Shown here: piece by piece, positions 1-11,580 of the stretch | How the letters are laid out: every line of letters starts with the position of its first letter | How positions within the stretch are numbered: the stretch's first letter is position 1 | Origin: Gigaspora rosea | Taxonomy: Eukaryota; Glomeromycota; Glomeromycetes; Diversisporales; Gigasporaceae | Length of the DNA stretch: 64,000 nucleotides | Assembly: GCA_003550325.1 (NCBI GenBank) | Contig: QKWP01000141.1 | Location: forward strand, 188,386 to 252,385 | Direction: 5' to 3' | Translations under genes and position numbers: made by a program | The notes under the pieces: generated by a model | What the model was told of the DNA's origin: nothing | Databases searched by the model: none | What the model saw: only the letters and a program-made list of their open reading frames with translations

Positions 1-205
1 ATGTGTATTAAATTTTTTGGATAATCAGTTTCCTTGCAGTTTCTATGCAGTGATTATGAAACTTGTGCTTACTCGCATACAATTTTGTATTATATATGCA
101 TTTTCATGTATTGTGTTTGCATAGGGCATATTTTCAAAAAAGAAAAATTAAATTTGGATGTTAACGTGAATCTATTAATTTGCAGTAATTAAAAAAGAAA
201 AAAAT

Positions 206-236
<31 letters not shown>

Positions 237-420
237 TAAAATAAAATAAAAATCTGACCTGCTGATGAAATTTTGGAACAAGTTATGCAAAGTAAAATAT
301 TAACTTGTGTAGCATAATATATGTCGTTTCAAAATTTAAAATTAACTTACATATGGGCAGATTTGGCCTGTGTACTCTGGGTATTTACATGTCTCAATTT
401 TTGTACCCAGGTACTTTTAC

Positions 421-585
421 TAGAGATGGGCAAAATACAAAATTTTCATTTTAGCATGCACATGTGCATGCATTTTTTTGCATGCATGCATGCATGTTTT
501 GACAAAAGTAATGATTTAATTTCTTAATGCTGGCCAGAATTAATTGCATGCATGCATGCAGTCATGTGCATGGTGCCCATCTCTA
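421..585. mobile_element. hAT-type MITE, 8-bp TSD ACTTTTAC
   Basis: Inverted ends TAGAGATGGGCA (left) and TGCCCATCTCTA (right), flanked by identical 8-bp ACTTTTAC at 413-420 and 586-593. The interior contains runs of alternating GCATGCATGC in both arms, so the whole unit can fold back. Short open frames over it are not genes. Confidence 0.88.
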
Positions 586-830
586 ACTTTTACACTATAT
601 TGAACAATATATTTTACTATATCTACTGTACTTATGTATCCTGGGTATAAGTAGTGTATAAGGTGCTTCAAACTAGCAAAGAATACACTGCATGAAGAGT
701 ACACAGGTCTGTATTTTATAGTAACTCTAATTGTATACTATATCTAATATAGTATAGCAATAATATACTGTATTATATTTATATTTTTTAATTAATGATA
801 ATTATATAATAAAAATATATTATATTTTGT

Positions 831-2060
831 ATATTTGAACAACAATTAATCTAGGTGAGTCTTGACTACTCTAGTAGGTTTTGGTCGCAGATAAACTAGT
901 TTGAGCTTCTATTCTTGCATGTAATTTATATGTATTTGTTATTGTACAATTTAAGTCATTTATATATCTACTTATATAAATTACCCAATAAAGATATAAG
1001 CAAGGCAGAGGGTGTGGCAACTTATAGAAGTTGGTAAGTTGTCACTCGGGTCTTGAGTTGGTGATGCTTTTGAAAAAATAAACCTGTGTTCCGGTAACTG
1101 TTTTTTGTCGATCGGTTGGGTACATTACCTGTAGTCCTTGGTTACCATCTTGAATGGGAGCTTTCGGGCGAAATTGTGTCTTGTGACACAGACAAATCCA
1201 AGGAACCAGAGAAACAGAAACCCATTTGGCAAGTCCCGAGTAAGGAGGTAGCTCTGATCTTTTACGGTACTACCAAAAACTGGAATATCAGACCGAAACC
1301 AGAGAACCGGACATTGTCCTTGGGGACAAGGTCTACCAACCTGGCCGCCGGAGTCACACCGAAGGAAAAGGACCTATGTTGAGGAATTGGGGACCATGGG
1401 GAAAAAAACCATAATGGCACCTAATGCCGAGTAGATCAACCCTTCCGGGCCAACTGGATTGGAAGTTTGGGATATATTGGTGAAGGACCGGTAGGAAAAT
1501 GATGGTGGGTACCAGGGTTGGAGTGAACCTTACAAGGGCAGTAGTAGGTAATGGTAGCGGTTGCAGGGTATCCCAATGACTGCAAGTTGTTTGCCTCAGT
1601 GAATGCGTAAGTTACCGAAGTGTAGGTGAATACCTGTGGGGGACAGGTATCGCTCTACCAGGTTTACTGCAGGGGCAAATGCCCTCTAAAAGGTGTTTGG
1701 CTAAAGCCTCAGCGTACTTTCAACAGCAAATTACTCTGTGAAAGGGTATATTAGAAGAAAAATTGAACATGGGTAGAAGCCAGAGAGTTTAAATAGGCAA
1801 TCTCCTAGTTGGGTTGCAGTATGGCATCTAGTATAGAACCTTCGGGCGGACTACTTAAATTAGACAACCAAAAGTTGTACATGTGGCTAGTTGTATTCTC
1901 GTTATACAAATGTAATATGTGGCACAGTTATACTGACCGGGCCAACCCACTTGTACCAATAAAGTGCTAGGGTACCTAAGTGGTCACCTTAATATTAAAA
2001 AAAAAAAAAGATATAAGCAAGGCTTCACCTTAAAAAAAAAAATATTTGAACAACAATTAA
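831..2060 (+). mobile_element. Outer short retroposon (SINE-like) with 19-bp TSD
   Basis: Flanked by identical 19-bp ATATTTGAACAACAATTAA at 831-849 and 2042-2060. The element body is 850-1006 plus 2024-2041, ~175 bp, and ends GCAAGGCTTCACCTT followed by an A-tail. It is split by the younger element 1007-2007. The long TSD and 3' A-run are hallmarks of LINE-mediated retroposition. No polymerase III A/B box was convincingly identified, so SINE versus truncated LINE is open. Confidence 0.85.
1007..2007 (+). mobile_element. Inner ~1-kb poly(A) retroposon with 16-bp TSD
   Basis: Flanked by identical 16-bp AAGATATAAGCAAGGC at 991-1006 and 2008-2023, with a ~12-nt A-tail at its 3' end. It is clearly more GC-rich than its surroundings. 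Its 3' end (GGTCACCTTAATATT plus A-run) resembles the tails of the outer element and of the sequence near 62930. The 88-codon frame at 1116-1382 (TTG start) is the only notable ORF. It may be the end of a 5'-truncated LINE ORF or chance; I recognise no domain. Confidence 0.85.
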
Positions 2061-2935
2061 ATAATAATTCAAATTTAATAATAGTATTTTGAATTAATTC
2101 TATTTTAATATTAAATTTAAAAAAAATATTTTTTAATTAAACTTTAATTGTATAAAGCCTTTTTATATACCATATTTTATATATAAATACTCTTTATACT
2201 GTTAACCTGTAAAATATCACAAAAACGGATATAACGTTTGAACCAGTGATCCAAATTCGATGAAACAACCACCATTCGACTCAGCGCGATGAGACGGTTC
2301 GAATAAGCTATAGTACGTCCCTGTACGCCTCTGGTTGCCAAGATAGGAGTTGTCAAACATTTACCCCTATACTTATTAATTGATCAGCAATCTGATTGGC
2401 TAGGCGATTGCTGCGGACAAAAATCGTAGATCTGACATATCTAAAAGATGTCATATTTATAGCTTATATTCTAGATATTTTATTTATTACATATATATTA
2501 TTTATTACATATATTATATTTATACTAGTTATACTATATATTTTATTAATAATAGTTATAGTATATATTACACATGTAAAAGATATTGACCGTTACATTT
2601 GTAAAATTTCAAAAAGTATAAAAGCGGCCGATGTGGACCCCAAGTTCAACATCAAGTCTTCATACTCTTTCAATAATAAAAACAACTATTAACTACACAA
2701 ATCAAACAGTTATTAGTATCCTCATATACTTTTAATTGTAGCCTCTTTCGTAATTGCAAATTGCCTTAAATCTTCTTTGTTAAGTTTTTTTAAAAACGCC
2801 ATACTGACTTAGATATACCACAGTAACAAAGTTTGAAGTTACACAAAGTGGTCACTGTCTAAGATCACTCTAGTTACCTAATATCTTTGAAGAAGTGGAT
2901 ATAGGATAACAATACCTAGAATATTACCATTTTTT
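2061..2935. other. AT-rich intergenic DNA, no supported gene
   Basis: It contains a short mixed-composition block (about 2221-2370) with GAACCAGTGATCC, GGTTCGAATAAGC and CTGGTTGCCAAGATAGG, which stands out from the AT-rich flanks and may be a repeat fragment. The 98-codon frame at 2396-2692 is an Ile/Tyr-rich translation of TATA-type sequence with a TTG start and is not supported. Confidence 0.4.
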
Positions 2936-3262
2936 TATTAATTTGTGATCTGTCTAAAAACCAGTGAAAAAATATAGTAAACAGTGAAGATATGTTTACT
3001 ATATATTTGTTTTTTTTTGAAATCTGGAGTTTTCCAAAGAACAAACCAATTTTTTACTAAGTAATCATCTCTTTTATATTAAATAATAGTTGTAGAGAAG
3101 AAAATTTCAATTGTAATAGCAGTTAAATTATTAAAATTAGCACAATGGACTGCAGGATATAAGCATTTTTGTCTTTATGATTATATGTTTAATTTTTTGT
3201 TTACACTATATATTTGCAAAGACAAAAAAGCTCATAACTTATAATTAGTTATATGGGCTAAT

Positions 3263-4619
3263 TCTGACCTATTGGATGGGCGAGCAAGCTGAGGGTTGAC
3301 CCAAACCTTTATGGACCAGATCAATTAAGATATTATAAAATTTTTTTTAACATTTTTAATATATAATGTTTTACAAACGTATCATTATATTATACATTTA
3401 AACTTTATTAATCAATTCTAAATGTTCTATATTAAATTTATTAGCACTTATAAGTGAACAAATAGATGCATATTTGTAAATTCAGAAATTATATAGTCAA
3501 AAATCTAGTTTAATTACTTGATTTTTTAAGTGATTAAATATTTTTTATTTAAAACTGTTTATCAATTTCTAAAAATATCAGAGATATGCCTCTTGCAGAG
3601 TGAATTATTCATTAAGCAATATATAATTAATTTAGTATCTCATATATGGGCACGTCTTTAATCATAGCTGATTTACTTTCCAATTCTTGTACCCAACCTT
3701 TGTTGGGTTTTTTTAAATAGCTAAGATACATTTTATTAGTCACTCATATTATATTTTGATATACATAACATATGATCTTTCCTGATATCAATTCACTAAC
3801 TCAAAAAGTAAAGTTATGAAATTCATAGTTATACATAAATTTCTAAATACAAAGAAAGTAATAATGCCAAAATTGGTTATTTTATACTAAAGGATGTAAA
3901 AAAACATTTATATAAATCTATATGATCTTTGAATTTATGTGAGAAAAATAAAAAAAAACATTATTATAAATAAATTAAATCAGATAAAATAATTGGAATT
4001 AAAAAAATAAACCAATAATACTCATTTCAAAGCCCAAGCTCTATTGCTCAAAAGATTCTTTAATTATTTCTCGAATCAAAAATAGATTAAATAGAATAGA
4101 TTAAATAGAATATCATAATAAGTTTTGTGGATTTATAAAAAATTGTAAATTGGTAATTAGACCATTAATAATTTTACAAGAGTTATTTTGCCCTTACTTT
4201 ATAAAATTTTTAATTCTATTTCATAAATTTGATGAAAATTTTTTTATTTGAATTCTATGGATCCATAAAATTCAAATAAAAAAATTTTCATTGAATTTGA
4301 TCAGGTGGTTGCATAAAGTTTTATATTGCGTACTATATATTTGCTATTTTTTTATAAATCTCATTCTAAATATATCCTTAATTAGAGTCACCTTAAAAAA
4401 AATCTTTATAATTTCTTTATATAATAAAAAACTTTTTTATAATTAATTCTCCCAAAAATTTTCACAGAGTTAAAAAAAAAATAAAAAACAAAATTAAATA
4501 AAATAATAAATTCATAACACTTATTCTATTAAAGGTCTTAATTTTTTGAGGCTTTAATTGTTATATAAAATTTAAAAAAAATTATCATAAAAAGGCATAA
4601 TACATGTTCTTAAAAAAAA
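3263..4619. other. AT-rich spacer inside the 2.9-8.7 kb block
   Basis: There is no coding signal. A small perfect hairpin at about 4230-4295 pairs AAAATTTTTTTATTTGAATT with its complement around GGATCC. Otherwise it is low-complexity A/T. Confidence 0.4.
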
Positions 4620-7600
4620 TCAAGAATGCAATACTTCCAATTATCCAGAATCTTTAGAGTTAGATTATGCAGAATTATCTGAAATCTGATCTAAAAAGAT
4701 ACATAAAGTTAAAAAATTAGAACAAGATTTTGCAAATGAAAGTAAAGATGAAATTAACAAAATCTCAAATCAAGAATCCTATGATTTAGAATCTTTGCCC
4801 TCTAACCCACTTTTTTATGAACCTCAAGAACAATTAGAAAATTCAAATAAGCTAATATGAGTGAGAATTATTAATGGACTTCTTTTGATCAAGCAATAGA
4901 AGTCCCAGATATCAAAATATTATCAAATACTTTAGTTAAACCTAACATAAAATTAGGAAAGGTTAGTTGGGTTTAGAACTATATCAGGCCCTGAGCTTGT
5001 CCCTTTTATTGTTATCTATAATTAAAATTTTTAAAAAAACATATGAATTTACTATATAACTTTGAGCTAAGATTCTTTTAAATCTTACTTATTAACTTTA
5101 AATTAAATTTTACAGGGATATAGAACAAGGGGAGAAGAAAAAACTGAGCTTAAAACTTAAATTAAAATTTTGCCAATTTTGCACAAAACGAAAGTGTAAC
5201 TTCGCCAAAAACAAATATTTTCGATTTTAAGATCATGAGTATATGTAAAATCATGCCCTGAACAACTTTACTTAGGCGACCTAAGTAGGTTACCTTGTAA
5301 GAAAAATGGGTTATCTATGTACTAAAGTTAAAATTTTTGGGTTTTAAATATAAAACGTTTTTTTTTGATTAGGTAACCTACTCTGGGCCCTTAAGCAAAG
5401 TTGTTCGGCACGTGATTATACTCGATTTAAAGTCGCCGCGCGTTTTCTCGGACCTTTTACTAAGTGAAAAATGGGGTTAAAGTTCGGAAAAAAATTTTTT
5501 TTCTAAAAATTTTTTAAAAAAAAATTTTTTCCGAACTTTAACCCCATTTTTCATTTAGTAAAAGGTCCGAGAAAACGCGCGGCGACCTTAAATCGAATAG
5601 AATCACGTGCCGAACAACTTTGCTTAAGGGCCCAGAGTAGGTTACCTAATCAAAAAAAAAAACGTTTTATATTTAAAACCCAAAAATTTTAACTTTAGTA
5701 CATAGATAACCCATTTTTCTTACAAGGTAACCTACTTAGGTCGCCTAAGTAAAGTTGTTCAGGGCATGATTTTACATATACTCATGATCTTAAAATCGAA
5801 AAATATTTGTTTTTGGCGAAGTTACATTTTCGTTTTGTGCAAAATTGGCAAAATTTTAATTTAATTTTTAAGCCCAGTTTTTTCTTTTCCCCTTGTTCTA
5901 TATCCCTGTAAAATTTAATTCAAAGTTAATAAGTAATATTTAAAAGAATCTTAGCTCAAAGTTATATAGTAAATTCATATGTTTTTTTAAAAATTTTAAT
6001 TATAGACAGCAATTTGATCTATTTTAAGGGGACATGTCCTGGGCCTGATATGAAAAAAGATAAAATAAAAAAAGAGATTAGATGTGATATAGTTATGTTA
6101 ACAAATAGAAATAAAAAAAGTGTGATAGCAAATTTAGTATTTTGACCTCAACTACCCACCTTGGTAAACACCTTAATGCAATTCATCAAATTTTTTCTTA
6201 TAAACAATATGAAAAAAATTCACAATGACAAACACTAATAGAATTATATAAATTAATTCAAATGATACCTTCAATGTTTTCAAAGATAGCTCCTTTTAAA
6301 CCAGGAAAACAACTAAAATTATTGGTTTGTTTGTTAGCATAGATTTTTGAGGATTGTTAACCTTTGGCTATTATAAAAAAACAGAAATTTAGACAGTTTT
6401 GTTATAAATTGGATTCCTGTTTTGAAGTTCCTGGTCCATCACTAGTTAGAACCAAAATTAGAGAGTCATCAATTTTTGCTAAAGCTCAGTTACATAAATT
6501 AATATTAGAAACAATAGATACATTTTCTTTTACTACAGATTTTTGGACTAGTATGCACTATCCTTATATTGGTATAATTATCTATTGGCTTTCAAAAAAC
6601 TTCAACCTATATCAAGCAGTCTTAACTATAGAAGACTTTCCATATTTATACTCAGATGAATGTTTGAAACAATTTTTGTCAAAACTTTTTGACCATTGGA
6701 ATATATGTAACAGATTGGTTGGAGGAACTACTAATAATGATAAGTCAATTGAAAAGGGATGTGTCTTTTTGAAACATCACACATTAGGTGCACTGCTCAC
6801 ACTATTTAGTTAACTGTCAAAGATAGTCTTAATGCATGTGATTACTATAAAAAATTTAAATAACTGGTTAGTAAAAAAAGATTGGTATAGGCAAAGTTTT
6901 TGTAGCATTCAAAATGAACTTTGTCAACTATCACCCAATAACTCAAAAGACTCAAAATAGCCTTTGTTAAGTAATAATGACTCTGAATTAGAAGCTGATG
7001 ACTCATTTGAACTACTAGTACAATCATATCTATACAGTCAGTTAAACAAACAAAAAAAAATTATCTATTGTAGAGCCTATTCATGATATTAAAACTAGAT
7101 AGGACTCTACATATTTTGTCTTAAAAAGGCTAGTTCAATTACAAGATGCTGTGGAGCAACTTGCTAATTCTTTAAGTTGCCACTCTTTATTAACAAAGAA
7201 AAGATAGACAAAATTTAAGTAAGAGATTATTATTAACATTTGAATAGGATGAGCTAGATAAATTGGTATTACTTTTATCACCTTTTGCTAAGTCTACTAA
7301 ATTAATTAGAGGTGCCCAGTATTCTACTCTTGGTATAATGCTTTCTACTATTTTCCTTTTATTCTCATATTTGTATTATATAAAATTATCCTTTAGTTCA
7401 ACCAAAATTTTAAGTATTTGCTAACTAATTGAGGATTCTATATCTGCTCATTAGAAGTTACCTTTAGTTGAGGCTTATATTGCATCCTATTTAGATTCCT
7501 AATTCAAAAATTTATCTTTTGCTAGTAAAAGTAAAAAAAAAGTTTTAGATTTGTTGTCCAAAATGATAAAAACAACTAATACTACTATTAATGCTCTAGC

Positions 7601-7800
7601 AAGAGCAGAAATAGATCAGTTTTATAATGGAGAAGTTTCTGATTATGTGGTAAATGATGAACTAGAATACTTTAGTATAAAAAAGTAGCTCAAATGAATA
7701 AGTACTTTATTGAAGATCTGGTAGTGCACAAATCAGAATGATTATCTGAATCTAGCAGCACTGGATGCAAATTTTTCCCCTTTTCAGCCATATCAGTATC
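4620..7800 (+). pseudogene. hAT transposase remnant with BED zinc finger, split by a palindrome
   Basis: Decayed transposase on the plus strand. An acidic N-terminal stretch (LEQDFANESKDE, LESLPSNPLFYEP) leads to a BED-finger start (KLGKVSWVW) at ~4960-4975. The 1.06-kb palindrome 4985-6047 follows, then the second half of the finger (STTHLGKHLNAIH) at ~6150-6190. The longest open piece is 6364-6813: DTFSFTTDFWTS, LYQAVLTIEDFPY, then NRLVGGTTNN. Scattered frames follow, with LVEAYIASYLD..FKNL near 7465-7515, which resembles the conserved hAT 'yLDPRFK' block, and then KKVLDLLSKM. Many stops and frameshifts make it inactive. The C-terminal dimerisation region past ~7700 is not recognisable. Confidence 0.82.
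4985..6047. mobile_element. Giant fold-back (near-perfect palindrome), ~1.06 kb
   Basis: The two ~520-bp arms are almost exact reverse complements, centred near 5516 in an A/T-only loop. Outer ends are CAGGCCCTGAGCTTGTCCC on the left and the complement of CAGGCCCAGGACATGTCC on the right. ATAT flanks both ends (4981-4984, 6048-6051), a possible TSD. No ORF. It interrupts the BED-finger codons of the hAT relic 4620-7800, so it is younger than that element. Confidence 0.88.
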
Positions 7801-8201
7801 TTTCAAATAATTATTTTTAAATACAAAAAACATTTTACTAAAAAGTGAAATTGTCTAGATCCAAATCTAGTTCATGATATATTATTTTTAAAAACAAACT
7901 CTATACTTTTTAATATTTATCCTGGGCTTGAATAAAATTTTTATTGAATCAATGAAGTGTTAAAATACACAGTCTAGACTAATAAAAAATTAAATATTTT
8001 TAAGCTTATCAGTTATGAATCTTTTGTAACTTGAGTAAAACTTTCACTAATTGAAAATAATAATTGCTTTGGATAAAATTAGTGATGAATAAAACTATAA
8101 ATAAAAATAGTACACATACATATATAACTAATTTTACAATTTGATTGGCTAAACCTTTTTTTGTAGAATAGTCAGCCTGACCGATTGGCTAAACTATATT
8201 A

Positions 8202-8479
8202 GGGAATCCATTAAAGCCAGGTACCATCACGTGATTGATAGCCAATCAAATTGTAAAATTTTGATCATCACGTATCAGACTGATGAGACAAAAACAAAGA
8301 AAAAAGTGAAAAACACCAAAAATACAAAAAACAAGTGTCTAAACCTGTCTTAGAGCATTAATAAAAAATATCTGTAAGGCAATTTTATCTATGCCAACTC
8401 TAACCCTACCTTTTAACTAATCCTTACTCTAATTTTAATTAAATAATAAAAACATATAAAGTACCTGGCTTTAATATCC
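8202..8479. mobile_element. hAT-type MITE, family A (TTAAAGCCAGGTAC ends)
   Basis: Inverted subterminal ends TTAAAGCCAGGTAC and GTACCTGGCTTTAA, flanked by direct repeats CTATATTA at 8194-8201 and 8480-8487 (two more bases also match). The same family appears at 48537-48814. It sits at the 3' side of the hAT relic. A separate 21-bp inverted match (AATTTTACAATTTGATTGGC) spans its left boundary, 8130 to 8263. Confidence 0.75.
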
Positions 8480-8725
8480 CTATATTAGGTTTAGCTCTAA
8501 CCCAAGGTTTTGTGATCAGCCCATATTACTACTTATGATCCACTAGGCTGATTTTAATAATTTAACTACTATTATGACCAGAATTTTCTCCTCTACAATG
8601 TTTACTTAGTAAAAAATTGGTTAGTCCTTTGGGAAACTCCAGATTTCAAAAAAGCCAAAAACAATAGTAAATTTCTCTATGATTTACTATGTTATTTCAC
8701 TAGTTCTTAGCCAAATCATGAATTA

Positions 8726-11040
8726 ATGCTCTAATATTGTAATAAAACTGAGCTTGTGAAAAGCAACATAAAGATAACTATGTGTAAATACATGTTCAGG
8801 CAGATAGAGTTCAATATATAAAATAGTTTGACTTTAAAATTTATTTATTGTTAGATCAAATGCAAGTTTAACTAGAAATTGCTTTCTTTTTAGTATAAAA
8901 GAAAGTTTTGAACTGCTTGAAGATATAAAAGATATTCAAGAAATAAATACATATTTTTTTTAATGATTTCCTTTAGTTATTTCTGTCTTAATAATATTTG
9001 AATTAAATGCTCAACATATTAGTTTTATGCTATTATAACTTACTAACTATTGCTGTATTGTGGTAATTTACTGTAAAAAAAATTATGTACATACATTGAT
9101 ACTGATGTCATGACACCCAGTATTTGGTTTATTTATGAATTTTACTATAATTTACCATAAAGAATTTTGTTACAAATCAATAAATACACAATGCTATATG
9201 GGTTTAAGGTTGATTTGGTACTATCATGATTAAACAAGAATCAAAAATTGGGACAGCAGTCATTTTTTCTCTGTCAGTCTTACTGGACAATTATAGGAAA
9301 TTAAGGTCCATCGAGTGACACTGAATGAGAATAGTGGGAAAAAATAAATGTCAAAAATCGAACAATTGGCACAATTGGGAGCTATAAACAAAAAAAAATT
9401 TTGAAAATTGAAAAAATAGGTTGGTGGGTAATGCAAAATGAAAATCAACTATGCGTGGCTTTGTATCCTACTTACCTGTTTTCTAATACCTGAATATTTG
9501 CAGCAAGCATGTGTTGTTATCATAGTTACTCCCTTTTGTTTGAAATCCCACGCCTGAACTCTTACTTCTGCAGATGTCCTGTGATTTTTATTCATGGGTC
9601 AAGATGCTTGTAGCGCCCTACTCATGATAATGTAAGTGTGGCGGGAAATTGCGTGGCTGCTCTCCTTTACGACACATGATGTACCATCACTTCGCATCTT
9701 CCCCAGGAGCGACAACGAAATTTTCTCGATCACGTGATATGACCAAAATTATTTAAGTTCGTTAAATGTTAGGGTTTTGGGTCTTAAAAATATTAATGGT
9801 AAAATCGGTCAAAGGAAACTTTTTGTTAGTGGGATAAAATAGACTTCCTATAAGATTTAACGTTATAAGCGATTTTTGATAAAGCGAAAGTTTTCCTGAT
9901 CGTGTTACGTTACACCAATGCGCGATTCGCTATTGGATAATTTCCACGTGATCAATAAATTAGTTAGTGCTTTTTTGTACAACCAAAATGATTAACCATT
10001 ATAAATAGATCACTACTACTTGTGGAAAGTTACACCTGCTTTGATTGGACTTATTCTGGTCGATGACTCATCAGATCTGTTAGAAATATAGTGATTATCA
10101 GATAATCTGGGCGGCAAAAATTCCGGCCAAAAATTTTTAAAAATGGATTATCTAGAAATTTGCTTATAGCGGACTAATAATTTGACTAATATATTCACCA
10201 TCTTTTTTACTGCGAAGCAGTTGTTCTTGCAATTGTACTCGCACTGCACTTGCAATTGCACTTGCAAGTGTATAGTATTTTATACAACGCTTTCAAATCC
10301 GTAAAACGCTAAATTGACTTTTTTGGCCATTTTTTCGCCCAAATGATTTGTAGATATTAGATAATCGTACGCCTATTTTGATGATTAATAATGATTAATA
10401 ATAAAATTTTTTTTACGAAACAATTCGTTTTAGTCAAAAAGGAAAAGTAGCAGGTCACGAGCAAGACTCAAACCAATAAGTAAGCATGACATGTCCAAAT
10501 TTAAGTTTAAAATGCAATGATCAGAGATAGATCGTCGAAAAAAATTGGGTTAAATCACATATTTGGGGAACGTAATAATATCTCAATTTTGGTCAAACCC
10601 CGTTTTGCTGTGTACTTGCAATGTTTCACAACATTTCTTGCCCTTGATACAAATACTGTATACCGATACGTACGTACATACATTACACATTACGTTTTTT
10701 ATATCGTCTCAATGAAAAAAATTTCGCCTTTTTTAATGATTCTGAAAACTTATAAATACATGACTTTTGGAATTAAATCAAGAACAAGCGCTATTAGTCC
10801 CTTTAAAATCCCCTTCCAAATTACCCAAAATTGTTATTTGATTATACAAGTTATGCTACACATGTTAGTTCAAAATTAGTTCTTGGAGTTATTAATTGGG
10901 TTAATTATAATGGTCATGATTATGATAATACGTGGCATACATGTATTACGATGATAAGTTTGTAGCAACACTTCTTTAACTTCTTTAAGCCTTATAAAAA
11001 TAAGCACTTATATGCACTTTATATAAACACACTTTAACTT
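8726..11040. other. Intergenic DNA, no supported gene
   Basis: AT-rich to 9500, then a less AT-biased block (9500-10500) with CACGTGAT words at about 9732 and 9946 and a GAYGCGATTC-like stretch. A short stretch CATCTTCCCCAGGAGCG near 9695 matches, inverted, the interior of the element at 60701-61522 (near 61310), so part may be a mobile-element relic. A CAATTGCACTTGC run lies at 10225-10270. The 120-codon frame at 10517-10879 has no recognisable features and its codons look random. Confidence 0.4.
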
Positions 11041-11580
11041 CCTTAAATCTTAATTCAAATGGCATTGGTATTGAAGGAGCAAGGGCATTTGCAAAAGTAT
11101 TTAATCTAAACACTATTAGTTATACATCATTATCTATTCCAATATCTGATATAAGTTATACCTTATCTGATTATTTAACAAATGTTCTTTTACCTGCTTC
11201 AATTGATAATCCTTTTTTATCTGCACTTAAAACTGCTTTATGTAGTAATAATCCTAATAATAATTTTTCCAATTTTCCATATATTGATTTTTCTGAGTAT
11301 AAAATGAAATCTTCAAATCAAATTTCAATATCATATGATATTGATTCATTTTTATTTAACACTGATACTTTAAAACCAATTAATACAGATATTGAATTTT
11401 TTAAATTATCATCTATATTTTGGAACTTAAAATTTTATAATCATGAATATTATATAATTTCTGAATATACATAACTTTCTTTATAAATACTTACCTAATG
11501 ACCCAGAAATCGAGTTCCAAAATATATTTAAAGAACTAAGCATTACTACTTATCAAGTCGTATTAAATGAATCACATATT
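11041..11580 (+). pseudogene. Unidentified coding remnant (open frame without ATG)
   Basis: From about 11053 to 11474 the plus strand is open for ~140 codons with varied, protein-like composition, for example NGIGIEGARAFAKVFNLNT then DISYTLSDYLTNVLLPAS. It continues after a stop with YLPNDPEIEFQNIFKELSIT in another frame. The first line faintly resembles one ribonuclease-inhibitor-type leucine-rich repeat, but only once, so I do not assign it. It probably derives from a transposon or a dead gene. The frame 11984-12172 further on could belong to the same relic. Confidence 0.4.

Larger units (their letters stand above)
2936..8725. repeat. Diverged inverted-repeat arms bounding the hAT relic block
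   Basis: The left arm (about 2936-3262) and right arm (about 8500-8725) match in inverted orientation. Both carry GAAATCTGGAGTTT, CCAATTTTTTACTAAGTA, GTTGTAGAG..GAAAATT, GTTAAATTATTAAAAT and ATGGGCT in matching order. The 5.2 kb between holds the hAT relic, the giant palindrome and the MITE 8202-8479. The arms are much longer than ordinary hAT termini, so this may be a separate composite or fold-back element. Percent identity was not computed. Confidence 0.55.

Noticed and set aside
321..527. 68-codon plus-strand frame
   Set aside because: It overlaps the left TSD and most of the MITE 421-585; its Cys/His/Met-rich end is a translation of GCATGCATGC repeats.
2396..2692. 98-codon Ile/Tyr-rich frame
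   Set aside because: TTG start; it translates TATATTA-type low-complexity DNA. The apparent hydrophobic segment is a composition effect.
10441..10490. Possible tRNA 3' half (GAGCAAGACTCAAACC on the plus strand)
   Set aside because: The T-stem does not pair and no acceptor or anticodon arm could be drawn.
10517..10879. 120-codon frame
   Set aside because: No motif, no homology cue, random-looking codons; it crosses a GTACGTAC simple run.
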